A stretch of DNA of 64,000 bases from Mesocentrotus franciscanus (taxonomy: Eukaryota > Echinodermata > Echinoidea > Camarodonta > Strongylocentrotidae). Below the pieces are notes generated by a model. That model made no database searches. It saw only the letters and a list, made by a program, of their open reading frames with translations, and was not told where the DNA came from. Location: contig CP137670.1 of assembly GCA_037976565.1 (NCBI GenBank), positions 16,207,216-16,271,215 on the forward strand. The letters run 5' to 3'. Both the position numbers and the translations under genes were made by a program. Position 1 is the stretch's first letter. The number at the start of each line of letters is the position of its first letter. Shown piece by piece: positions 47,161 through 59,139 of this stretch.

Positions 47161-47639
47161 AATATTTGGCTCGCACAATTTCAAATTTGGGCCCTCCCTA
47201 AGAAATCTTGGATCCGCGCCTCCTGCCCCCTTCTAAGGATCTCACGATTTGATGATTGGAAAATGTCATTAGGTACCAGCTTATAATTTTGGTAACACAT
47301 CACCGTCTACATTAAAGTTCTATCATGCCCGTTGCATAAATCATATGGTCCTTTTGAACATAGAATAACATTTTTTAATTAAAATAAAATAAAATGCAAA
47401 CTTGTCGTAGATTGTTTCCTTTGAAACAGCGTTCGAGTTACAGTTCCACCAGGGACACTGTCATAGACAATCTTTGATTACTTCTATTTATTGAATTTTA
47501 ATTGGGATGTGGGCAAAAAGAAAAGAAGAAATGGAAATCTGCATGTAATACTTTGCAATTTCAAGCTAGTAAATGTGCTACAACTGATCATTTCAAGCGT
47601 ATTAAGCGTATTATTATTTTTGACTCTAGCAGGTCACTA

Positions 47640-47966
47640 ATAGGCGTGGGGTCCAGGGCGGAGCCAAGCTCAGGGATTTAAGCATTAAATTGCGGTCAGA
47701 TGAGCATTCAGAGACCCGCCTTAGGGCCCTAGGTGGGGTCAGGGTGCAGAGCCCCGGAAGCTCAGTGGTTTTAGGCATTTGATTACGATCAGATATAGCA
47801 TCCAGAGACCCGCCTTAGGGCCCTAGGTGGGGTCCAGGGTGCAGAGCCCCAAGCTCAGGGTTTTAGGCATTTGATTACGATCAGATTAGCATCCAAGGGC
47901 CTGCCTTAGGGCCCTAGGTGGATTCAGGGGCAGAGCCCCGTAAGCTCAGGGTAGGTATTAAAATTG
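47640..47966. repeat. GC-rich ~90-bp tandem units (reverse orientation)
   Basis: Three to four units contain GCAGAGCCCCGGAAGCTCAG, TTTTAGGCATTTGATTACGA and GCCTTAGGGCCCTAGGTGG. They are the reverse complement of the units at 46790-47160, so the inverted symmetry of the surrounding structure extends into its centre. Confidence 0.8.
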
Positions 47967-49468
47967 TTTTCATCCTTTTCTTTTCTTCTTCCTCGTTTTG
48001 TTCCCTTTTAGCTCTCCTCTTTGCCTTTCCCTTCACCCCTTCTTTTTGGCAGGGGAGGAAGGCAAGGGCCTTTAGGTTCCCATCCCCGATCCACAACTTG
48101 TTGGCGGGAGAATCGCAACTGATACCCCCTTCTTTTCTTCGTCCTCTTTATTTCATTCCCTTTATCTCCTTTTTTCTTTCCCTTTCCTTCCTTCTCTCTT
48201 TTTTGTTGTTGCTGGGGGAGGCAACAACCTGGGAGGCAAGGCCATTTCGCCCCCGATCTCCTATTTCCCCTTTTCTTTCCCACTTCCTCTTCTTTCTTTC
48301 CCTTTCTCTCTTCTTTTCATTTCCCTTCTTTTCCTTCTCTCTCTCTCTCTCTCTCTTTTTGGCGGGAGGGGGCAAGGCCCCTGGCCCCTGGATCCGCGCC
48401 TGGGGAGGCAACTGCCAATGTCCACATTTCCTGAAACAGCCCAGAGTACAGAAGAACTTATCAATTGCACTCAGCGCTCCAAATCCTTTGAATTTTCTGC
48501 ACTACTAAATGTCTAATCACTTTTGTCCAGTTAATATACCGAGATACTGGCCAAAATCAGAGGAATATCTACAATAAAGCACCTTTTTGGCTCAAAATTT
48601 ATATTTCACACACTACATCACTCATTGAAATTGATATCAGGATGAAGGTATTTTAATTATCCATCTTTTGACACCAAATACATGGTGATAAGAGGTTTTA
48701 GTTAAAAGTTATCTTTAAAACTCGATGTAAACACACCAAATGGGTCCTTAATACACTAATGCACGTATATGCATACAGTTAATACACATGTGGGCAAAAA
48801 TGTTGTTTTTGTGGAAATCAAATCAATGACTTTGGATTGCTATAACTTTTTATTGAAAAGATATATAAGCCTCTCCCTCGCACAGGATATTGTCATTGTA
48901 CATAAGCAAATTCCTGGAAAGTTATGAAAAAATGCACCTCTCAATTTTGATATATGGAAAATAATCTTTTTGATAAAATTCAATATTTCGAAAAAATCAC
49001 CAAAAATCATGTTTTTAACTTAAATTTGCTATGTAAATTAATCTTAATTTCGTTGAAATAGGTATCAAAATGTAGATAATTTAATTTTCTTTCATATGAC
49101 ACCAAACTCATGGTGGTTCGAGGTTTCCTTACAATATTATTTACAAAATACTAATTTGTCGTCAAAGGGCCGCTTTTTGGGGGGGGGCTCCCCCTGGCCA
49201 CACCCACCACTTAGAACATGCCAGACGGTCGATTTGTTATGTGGAGCTATGCGATCTTTACATCTGTGGACATGAAAATTGGTTTCCCTTCCAGCTAGGT
49301 TGACCCCCCCTGGCTCCCGTACTAATCCTTCGGATCTAGGCCACTCAGATACACAGTGCATGCAGTGCATGCAGTGCTATAGCATGACGTCACTTGAGTT
49401 TCCTTGTTTCAGTGGCCGAATGTCTCATGTCCAGCCACGGATACAATATCGCTTAATATTTCTATATA

Positions 49469-49840
49469 CAGTGGCGGATCCAGGGGGTGGGGGCCTCCCC
49501 TAGAAAAAAACAGGTAAAAACACCCTTTTTGAAAAAAAGAAGTTGGGCCCCGTCCTGGCGCCCAAGGGGCGGTGAAAAAAACCCTTCCGTAGGAAATTTT
49601 TTTCGGGTGCCCAAAAAAAAGAAATTGTGCTCACTACCCCTGGCGCCCATGGGGGGGGGGGTGGTGGTGGAAAAAAATTACCCTTCCCGGAGTGAAAAAT
49701 TTTTTCGGGTGCCAAAATTTAATTTTTTTTGCTCACTACCCCCACTGAGCGAAAAATCGACCGGCACGATTTTCAAATTTTCGCACGAAGTGGGCCCCTT
49801 TTTAGGCCCCCTCCCTTGCCGCCGGCTGGATCCGCCCCTG
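49469..49840. mobile_element. hAT-type element (372 bp), 8-bp target duplication
   Basis: The termini are CAGTGGCGGATCCAGG and CTGGATCCGCCCCTG. TCTATATA occurs immediately on both sides (49461-49468 and 49841-49848), a perfect 8-bp target duplication. The interior is A-rich and C-rich with homopolymers and no transposase. It is related, in inverse orientation, to the element at 51666-51949. Confidence 0.92.
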
Positions 49841-49848
49841 TCTATATA

Positions 49849-51165
49849 TAGGACTAGGAAGAAAAAAATAACTTGAATACGTTTGAAGTCACGAAAATAA
49901 TTTTAAATAATGCTTATAACAAAAACAAAACCCCAAAAGAGAGGGGGGTAGAGGGTATCGTAATTCTTTGTTTGTCGTATATATTATCTTGATATAATTC
50001 GTTAAAAATATACGGTCTCAAAGCAGACAGGAATGAAGTCTAACTTCATCAGAAAGGAGGAATGAGAGTGCGACGTGGGAAGAAGCGGAACAGGTGCATG
50101 TGACCCGTGGGGGAGAGGTCCAGACCTGCTGCCCCCGCTTTAATGAGCTTTGTTATGAGCGATCGCTAATGGGGTATTTAGCACAATCTCATCATTTATA
50201 AGACTGAAAAGACCTTTAGTAAGTTACATAATTACATCAAATATAAATGTGAGCGAGCATACCGAACGAGCTTTGGGGGAAATTCAAGAAAAACATGTGC
50301 TCATAGTCGGTCGAAATGAAGCTAGGCACATGGAACGAGTCAAAGTAAAAGGGGCAATTATCAGAGGTGAAAAGGGCGGGCACTTCTCACATATTAAAAG
50401 GACACCTATGAGAATAGAAAAGGGGCACTTTTTACAAAATTTTTACAAAAGGGGCACATATCATATTTTAACAGGGGCATCAGAGGTGAAAACTGGCATT
50501 TACATATTAGAAGAGGAATTAGGGGCATTTATTAAAATGGAAAGGGGCATTTTCAAAGTAAAAGGGGCATCTCGATCACCGATATGCATAGGGACAATCA
50601 TAAAGAGGTGAAAGGGACACTTATGAGAGGATTTAAGGGCCCTAAGGGGCAGGGGCGGCGATCCGGGGGACGGGGGGGACACGTCCCCCTCAATTTTTTT
50701 AGGGGGGATCGTCCCCCCCCCGGAAAATTAGAAAAAGCGCAAACAAAAAAATGTATAGAAAATACTGACTAAAGACTGCAACACACTTTAGGCTCTGGAG
50801 GGCCCAAGAGTGCAGCTTTTAGACAAATAAAAATGCAAAAATCTTCTCGCTCGGCAGCTACGTACGCTCCCTCTCATAATATCCTTCAACATGTACAAGT
50901 AAATATTATAGAAGTGCATGTGAAGTGTGAAAAAATGTATAGGCCTATTGCTTGATTTTATACTATAGTTTTGCTAAGGAATGTAATACAACAAAACTTC
51001 AATAACCTGTGAGGGGGTAGTCAATTCCGTCACCTTCACGCCTTTCTTTCACTATGCTCCCTCGCACTGGCGTATTGATGGGGCAGTTGCCCCCAATAAA
51101 ATTCAAACGTGGTTTATTTCTAATTCGATACCAGTGATTTACAAATGTTGCTGTAAAGGCATGAT
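49849..51165. other. Gene-free stretch with short repeats
   Basis: Between 50340 and 50640 the word AAAAGGGGCA recurs about every 25-40 bases. An apparent hAT-like end (CAGGGGCGGCGATCCGGGGG at 50649) has no partner. CACTGGCGTATTGATGGGGC near 51066 resembles another terminus. The open frame at 50249-50611 follows the repeat and has no recognisable domain. Confidence 0.5.
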
Positions 51166-51169
51166 TTTT

Positions 51170-51560
51170 CCCTGAGCTTCCGGGGACTTTGCTCCCTGGA
51201 CCCCTTAGGCGGGCCCCTGGTTGCTAATCTGACCGTAATTAAATGCCTAAAACCCTTGAGCTTCCGGGGGCTCTGCCCCCTGGACCCCACCAAGGGTCAT
51301 AAGGCGGCCCCTGGATGCTTGTCTGATCGTAATTTAATGCCTAAAACCCCTGAGCTTCTGGGGGCTCCGCCCCCTGGACCTTACTCCAATTAGTGACCTG
51401 CATGCCAGTGTCACAAATAAGGTATCAAAATATGCTCATCTGACCGTAATTAAATGCCTAAAACCCCTAAGCTCCTCTTGCTTTGCTCGCTTTGCTCTAC
51501 CTGATCGTAAATACTTTAGCCCCCCCCTCCCCCACTTTTAAAAACGTTCCGCGGGGCCTG
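51170..51560. repeat. GC-rich ~100-bp tandem units
   Basis: Three to four units built from CTGAGCTTCCGGGGGCTCTG, CCCCCTGGACC, AAGGCGGCCCCTGGATGCT and GTAATTAAATGCCTAAAACC. The array matches 46790-47160 in direct orientation, including its downstream flank. Confidence 0.8.
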
Positions 51561-51665
51561 CATGTAACATGCAAGAGTGGTGGTGATGCAGATTTTTTGT
51601 CAATGCAATATATTAGTGGTTATGCGAAATTGCGAAATTGCTGCAAATTTATATAAAGTGTCCTC

Positions 51666-51949
51666 CAGGGGCGGATCCAGCCGGCGGCAAGGGAGGGGGC
51701 CTAAAAAGGGGCCCACTTCGTGCGAAAATTTGAAAATCGAGCCGGTCGATTTTTCGCTCAGTTGGGGCTAATGAGCACAAAAAAAAAAATTTGGCACCCG
51801 AAAAATTTTTTAAATTTTTTCCACCACACCCCTTGGGCGCCAGGGTAGTGAGCACAATTTTTTTTTTGGCACCCGAAAAAAAATTTTTCCCTACGGGAAG
51901 GATTATTTTTTTTCCACCGCCACCCCGGGCCCCCCTGGATCCGCCACTG
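51666..51949. mobile_element. hAT-type element (284 bp), 8-bp target duplication
   Basis: The termini are CAGGGGCGGATCCAGCCGGC and CCTGGATCCGCCACTG. The perfect 8-bp direct repeat GTGTCCTC flanks the element at 51658-51665 and 51950-51957. Inside, AGCCGGTCGATTTTTCGCTC and TTGGGCGCCAGGGTAGTGAG match the element at 49469 in reverse. No coding capacity. Confidence 0.93.
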
Positions 51950-53214
51950 GTGTCCTCAGCTTTTCGAGTTTATGTTATGGTAGTCCATGCCTTCAAAAGT
52001 TTCATATGAATCCCATTTCACAGCCTTTCAAAGAGCTTCTAGGGGTATAATATATATAGCACAATCATTCTAAAAAGAACTGTGTTTGGATGTTAACTTA
52101 ACCCTAATAAGGCCGGGGGTTATGCCCCCGCAATTTTCTGATTGTTTGGGAACGCATACGGATGACGCCCCGCCGCTTCATGATTTTTTTTTCTGTCGAG
52201 TCATGCGCATCTTTTAAAACAATTTTTTTGAAAATCGGACCTACAGTTCCAAAGTCACGTGAACTTTTGTCTTTACCATGTCGGCCCGAAAATCGCTCAT
52301 TTTCGTGATTTGTGTACAAAACATATGGAAATATCATTTTTCCTGAAAAGAGATAAAACATTGGTTATTTGGTCTTGTTTAAAGTTTAGGTGTTTGTATT
52401 GGGGTCAAAATATTTGAATTATAGTTAGAAATGAAATAAAACAACAAAAACTATAAAATACATAAATTAAAAAAAAAAATGGAATACATAAGAAATTATC
52501 AAAACAAAAAATAACATAAATTCAATTCAATTCAATTCAAGTTTATTTTTCATTTCTACAGAAATCAGAACAATATTTCATTAAAACAAAACAAAAAATT
52601 GAACAAGATAACATGTGAATAATATCATTTACAAATACTTAAACTGCATATAAACAAAATTTGAATAACATAATACAAAAAAATTGATATTTTCTATGGA
52701 AATGGAGGGACCCATTAAAAAGTGGATACTTGTAGATTATGGGTCCCTCAAAATAACAAAGTAGCATTACACAAATTAGCTTATACAGAACAAAAAACAC
52801 AAATATATTAATATAAAAGTTTGCTCTTTGTTTTAAAAATAAAAAAAATAAATAAATAAAGTAAAGACAATGACAAGCCCGCGAAGACAGAACAGTAACA
52901 AGTAGAGACAATGTAAGACAGAGAAAGACATTCAATAACAAAAAAACAAAAAAACGAATATACAGCACAGACGTGGACGTAACATTTCCAAAACAACAAA
53001 TCAGTTATTCTACATTCCGTATACTATTGTCAATACAAATCAGATTATCAGTAAAAAGTAAGACCGTATAAATCGATAACTGCGCATATAATTATTAAAG
53101 AGAAAATAAGGGAAAGTATGCGCGTATTCTCCTCAAAATGACCAAGACAATGATGCATCGTGTACAAAGTGTAAGTATTAGTGTGTGTGTGTGGGTGTCA
53201 GGGGGTAAATCAAA

Positions 53215-56203
53215 CTAATTTACTTTATATTTTAAGAACAAACATATTTTTAATCTTTTCTTAAATGTATATAATGAAGGGGCATTTTTCAATGAATCAG
53301 TAAAGGAATTCCACAAATTTGGGCCATCATAGATAAAAGTGTTTTTAGCGAAGGAAGTTCGAAGTAATGGCAAATGGTACTCTTCCGATTGTCTAGTTGA
53401 ATGTTGATGAAAAGAGCGATTTTTAAAAACATAGTCTTAAAAATTTTGGGCAGCAAATCATTAGTATTTTTATACATAAATTGACCTAATTGAAGCAAAT
53501 ACAAATCTTTTACTTTCAAAATATTATTATCATAAAACAACGGATTAGTGTGTGCACGAAAATCTGCCTGGGAAATAATTCTAACTGCTCTCTTCTGTAA
53601 CAATAAAAGTTTGTCTAAAATGTTCTGATGAGCGTTACCCCATGCGAGTAAGCCATAATTCAGATAAGGTAATGTTAAGGATGAATATAATGTTAATAAT
53701 GCTGAAGATGGGAGTTGTGTTTTAAGTCTATTTAATATACCAATATTTCTCGAAATTTTTTTAGAAATGTTATCGACATGAACTTTCCATGAAAGCTTAT
53801 TATCAATTATTACACCTAGAAATTTAGAATGTGTAACCTTTTCCAAATGAGTGTCATCAAAAACTAAATCAGTTGGCAAAGAATCTATTGAATTACTAAA
53901 AAGCATATATTTAGTCTTTTGTAAATTTAAAGACAGCCTATTAGCTCGGATCCATTGAATAATTTTTTCTAATTCAAAATTTACAATTTCAACAAGAGTA
54001 TTTGGATTTGTATGTGAAAAGAACAAATTTGTATCATCAGCAAATGATATAAAAGACGCCATATCTGATGATCTATAAAAATCATTAATATAAATAATAA
54101 ACAAAAGCGGGCCCAGCAAACTACCTTGAGGAACCCCACAATTAATATTTCGTAATTCAGAAGTGTGACCATCCAGAAATACAAACTGTTTCCTATCGGA
54201 AAGGTAACTCCTGAACCACTCCAAGGCCTTCCCACGTATACCATAATGAGAAAGTTTATGAAGCAAAATATCGTGGTTGATCGTGTCGAAGGCCTTGGAG
54301 AAGTCCAGGAGTATTTCAACCATATGATAAGAGGAGTCGAGAGCATGAGCTACCTTTTCAACAAGTGATAATAATGCATGACTCGTGCTATGTTTCTCTC
54401 TAAATCCAAATTGGGAATCACAAAAAATATTATGAACTTTCAAAAAAGCAACTGTTCTTTTATGTATAAGTTTTTCTAAAACCTTCGAAAGAGATGATAA
54501 TAAAGATATCGGGCGATAATTATTTACATCTTGCTTATCACCCTTCTTAAATAGTGGAATAACTTTTGCAATTTTCATAACATTAGGTACTTCTCCATTC
54601 AAGAAAGACAAATTAAAGATATGAACCAATGGATCTACAATGAAAGGTATTATCCCTTTTAAAATTAAGTTATTAATATTATCAACACCAGAACTTTTCT
54701 TGTTTTTCAAATGAGAAACAATATCTATTATTTCAAATCTATGAGCTGGAACAAAGAAAATAGAATTTGTATTTGGGGCGTTTAAAAAATCTGTGAAAGA
54801 TTTTTTTGATTGTGGTATATTTTGTGCTAACGTCTCACCAATCGAAGAAAAGTGTTTATTAAAAATATTTACAATCATATCAGAATCATCGATCACTTCA
54901 TTATCCCTTTTAATTTTAATAATATCATTTTTATTATGGACCAAATTCATAGCCTGTTTAAGAATTTTCCAAGTATTCTGCATATCATGTTTATAAAACT
55001 CTAAGCGATTCACGAAATAATTCTTCTTTTCAAAACGCAAAATTCTAATCAAAGCATTCTTATACGAAGTATATTTACTTTTAGTTCTATCTGTAAGATT
55101 TGCTTTATACTTATAGTACAACTTATTCTTTTTATTAATACATCTTAGAAGAGATTTCGAAATCCAGGAAGTCTAGGGGTAATTTTATAATTATTTACTT
55201 TATCTCTTTGTAAGGGAATACATGTATCTAACTCTTCATTCAGAATATCTAAAAAATTATTATACGAACTATTTACATCATCAGTGTTATAAACACTTGA
55301 CCAATCTGCGTGCTCTAAACTGGCTCCAAGTCTTGCTATATTCTCTGGGGAAGCTCGACGTCTTAATGGACGAGGCCGTCCACCGTGGACTGAATTTGAA
55401 AGAGTAAACTGAGTAAAAATGGGATAATGATCAGATATATCAGAAAGTATAATGTATGAATCAGGATGTGGAATGACATTACTAAAGATATTATCAATCA
55501 ATGTAGCAGAATTATTAGTTACACGAGTGGGCTTAGAAATAAGTGGGAAGAATGAATTTGATAAAAATATTTCCAAAAATCATGACATAAATTATCAGTA
55601 TCATATTTTAATAAATTGATATTGAAGTCACCCATTATAAAGCAATCTTTATTAATCATTACCGAATTATTCAAAATATCAGTTAGGGACGATAAAAATC
55701 TAAAGTATTACTACTTGGGGTCGATAAACTACACCAATTATTACATTCTTCCGACCTGGCAATAAGATTTCAATAAACAAGGATTCCAAGATATTGTTCA
55801 TTATAGTAATATCATTACAAACATTGTAAGAATAATTTTTTGAAACATATAAACCAACACCTCCTCCAAGTTTTTCCTTCCTACTACTAAAAATAAAATC
55901 ATGTTCATGTAGGGCAAATGGTGGGTTAGGATCTGTGGTTAACCAAGTCTCGGTAAGCCCAATTATAGAGGGAAGACATTGGGACGAATTATCTAAGAGG
56001 AATTGAAAATCATCAAAATGTTTATTAATACTTCTAATATTTAAATGGAATAAAGAAAATGTATCTTTATTAATATTATTATTACACATAAAGTCTTTGA
56101 ATTGATGGTTAGTAATGTACTCAGTTAGAGAATTGGCGATAGTCTCATCATATCGATCATCACGAAGAGAATTAAACGCTAAGTTATTATGTAACGTATC
56201 CAT
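53215..56203 (-). pseudogene. LINE ORF2: endonuclease plus reverse transcriptase
   Basis: The frame starts at 56203 with MDTLHNNLAFNSLRDD. Endonuclease signatures follow: SLFHLNIRSINKH, IGLTETWL, GGGVGLYVS, GVVYRP, then MGDFNIN and SDHYPI. The reverse transcriptase block (55121-53289) contains VIPLFKKGDK...NNYRPISLL, LDFSKAFDT, GVPQGSLLGPLLF and the catalytic FADD at residues 360-363 of that block. At least four single-base deletions break it, near 55728, 55695, 55580 and 55160, and another lies near 53430, mostly in homopolymers. After the last one, the frame resumes with LWNSFTDSLKNAPS and ends at TAG (53217-53215). The product would nick DNA and reverse-transcribe the LINE RNA, but as written it is not intact. 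Confidence 0.9.
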
Positions 56204-59139
56204 TTAGAGTTTGACCACAAAAGGATTGCGTAACAAAATAGTAGTATAATATACAATAATGCGCAGTATCTAAAATGGAAGTTTCAAATTTAGTTAGAAA
56301 AAGAGAATCGGTCTGTATGGACAACATTGTGATATAAAAATGGAAATTAAGTATAGACAAGAAAAAATACACAAGTAAACATATACAAACAAAAGACGAA
56401 CATTTAACAGATATGAATATATTACAAGAAATCTCCGCAGGCTTGGAGAATAAACGATAAACATCCGCAAAATCGTAACAAAGCATTACAAAGCAAAACA
56501 ACACTATCTTGAACTCCCTGATATAGATAAAGAAGTTCGAAATAGATTTTCAATGTAGACTAGTCATAATTATAATTATACGCAACAAAAGAGTGAATAT
56601 AACAGAAATAATAATGAAAATTACTTTCATTTTTTAGAAAATACATATACAAAAAAGAAAAAAAAGAAAAAACGTCATTATTAAATACTTATTTATTTAG
56701 ACCTCATGCGATTGCGCATCGTGGCAGACCGTGAGCAAAGCATCCTGAGGGCAAGAAAAAATATTTTAAAAAATATATATACAAACAGCAACAACAAAAG
56801 CATGCTGCCTCATCAAATTACTCTGCCCGGTAAGCCACGAGACGCCACCGTACTAAAACAAAAAAACAACAACAAAAATGTTACAAGCTCCAATATCAAG
56901 ATTATTTAGAATAAGGCGAAAACAGGAAATGTAAGTCAGTATTCAAAAGACATTTGAGTGAGAAAGGATGGGGTATAAAAGAGCTGAGAATGACAAAGTC
57001 AACGAAGCATAAACCGCGGGATAAAAGAAGGGGGTGATTAAACAATGAGGATTTATAAGGACCAAAGATCATCTTTAAAAAGAAGGGCTATTAAAACAGA
57101 ATTTTGGTTACGTTCATTAATTCACTAACGAAATATAAATAAAGGAATAAGAATACCTTAAGAGCATGCATACTGAATGTTGAAAGGAAAACGAACAGGG
57201 TATATGGGTTCAGAGCCAAGAAAATAGTGTCAGCGCAAAAACTTATTTGAAGCGTGATCTGTAAACAGACAATAACACTAACCTCTCAACTCCGAACCCA
57301 AACACTCGATGATAGTGTTTATTCATGCTTGAAAGTCCATGACATCAGAGATGCTAATTCCACAGAACAATCATTACACCAAAAAGTAGGACGCGAAAAC
57401 CCCAAATAATCCTAGACAGCCGAACAAAAAGCCTCTGTCATAAGAGAAAGCAATCTACTAATTTGAAAAGCATTCCCAAAATTTCATTCCAGTGAAAGTG
57501 AAAAGCCAGTGTTCACAATCCCAAGCGCACGGCAGAAAAAAAGGTTATTTTATGTTTAAGCTTTCTCTCATGAGAAGACACCCGGCTCAGCCGTCTAAAA
57601 CATTCCTGCCATACATTACCCAACCTGCCATGCATTACCCAACCTCCAATGCCCGGGGATCACTGAATATTTGAACCAGGCATAGAAACGCTCAAATTAG
57701 GATAAACAAGATAAATGCAAACATAGTAAATCAATGAAAATTGGGTAGTTCAAAGAATTGAACATTTTGCGTTACAATTAAAATAGATGAACTCCTAACA
57801 AGCACGATATGGACCGTATGATGTATTAACCACGAACAATTATTGTGAATAAAACATTTTAAACAAAGCATTAGAGAACGCTTTTAAAACACCATTATAA
57901 AGGTCAATAAACCAATAAGCATCAATTAACACAGTGGATTGTATGGGTTCGGAGCCAATGAAACGGTACGTATTACAAACTGCTCAGTTTAGACCCCAAA
58001 ACCCGATGGTAGCGTAAATCCATGCTTGCTACTGTAGTGCATGCTTCATGAAACTAGAATTCGAAGTGTGTGTTAAGGGGCAGGGGAGGGGGGTGATATT
58101 ACCATCATTGAATACTTGAACCATGCATAGAACACCTATATTGGGATAAATGAAAAATGCAAATTTGGGTAAATCGGTAAATTTATCCTTTGCACAACAT
58201 TTATTTTATATTATATAGATCTATAATATTATGAATTTGTCGTGTTTAAATCAAATCATGAGAAATGTAAATATAATAACTGCTTTATTTGCGAAAATAT
58301 CAACATTCAAAATTCAAAATTCAAAACAGCTCACAGAACATTTCTGTTCGTTAGATCTGATCTTGTCAAATGCCTGTCATTTGCAAACTTATCAAATTCA
58401 AAATATCAGTTCACACACTTCATATTGAATTCAACCAGATATTTGACATTTAGTGACTTTTTGAATGAATTTTTGTTCATTAAACCAATGTTTAAAAAAA
58501 AAAAAAAAAAAAAAAAAAATCCAGATAAATTTAAATATAATGAACTCATATCAGTTCACAAACTTCACATTCACTTTAACAAAACAAAAGTTTATAGGTC
58601 ACTCGGTCCATTTTGTTTGTTAAGTGAAATCTTGTCATTAGCCGGTCATTTGCAGGCTTAACAAAAACATTCACAACCAGTTCCCAAACTTCACATTGAA
58701 TTAAACATTTTTATTCATCATTCAGTCCATTTCTGTTCCTTAGATCAATTTATCAATGTTTTCCAAAACAAGTTATGATGAATGTAAATGTAATAAAATG
58801 ATTTTCATTAGCAAATATGTCAAAATTTTGAAATTCAAAACAGTTCATATCTTCACATTCAAATTTAAACTTACCAAAAAGTAATTCACTCCATTTCTAT
58901 TCATTAAGATCAGAGATCTTTTCGTTTGCAAAACTATCAAAATTCAAACAGTTTACAATCTCACATTCCATTTAACTAAAACAACATTGTATATCATTCA
59001 GTCCATTACTGTTCAGTAGATCAATGTTTTCTTTAAGATTCAGTTCATCAAAACAAAAGGGTCTTAATTTAAATCATTATTTTTTTTCCAATAACAACTT
59101 TGAATTAAAGTCCATAACACAATTAAGATACATGAATGA
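56204..59139. other. 2.9-kb spacer between LINE ORF1 and ORF2
   Basis: No coding region is supported. Parts of 57190-57720 recur in diverged form at 57940-58170 (GTTCGGAGCCAATGAAA, ACTTGAACCATGCATAGAA). A run of 26 A lies at 58494-58519. Repeats rich in TTCAAAATTCAAAACAGTTC occupy 58226-59050. Confidence 0.55.
58226..59050. repeat. Degenerate ~200-bp tandem repeats
   Basis: About four diverged units share TCAAAATTCAAAACAGTTCA, AACTTCACATTCAATTTAAC, CATTCAGTCCATTTCTGTTC and TTAGATCAATG in the same order. Identity is low and several units are truncated. Confidence 0.65.

Larger units (their letters stand above)
45237..49324. repeat. 4.1-kb long inverted repeat (arms ~1.37 kb)
   Basis: The left arm (about 45237-46600) and right arm (about 47967-49324) are reverse complements at high identity. 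Arm ends read TAGTCCGGGAGCCAGGGGGG and CCCCCCTGGCTCCCGTACTA. Both arms contain the hAT-like terminus CAGGCGCAGATCC / GGATCCGCGCCTG (46158 and 48402) and a purine-rich/pyrimidine-rich stretch. The ~1.37-kb centre holds GC-rich tandem units that are also partly inverted. No open frame has a recognisable domain; the Glu/Lys- and Ser/Phe-rich frames come from the purine/pyrimidine tracts. Confidence 0.88.

Noticed and set aside
46090..48508. Glu/Lys/Arg-rich and Ser/Phe/Leu-rich open frames, up to 196 codons
   Set aside because: They follow the purine-rich and pyrimidine-rich stretches of the long inverted repeat. Mirror-image frames occur in both arms and no domain is recognisable.
50249..50611. 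120-codon open frame
   Set aside because: It tracks the recurring AAAAGGGGCA repeat, and the product has no recognisable motif.
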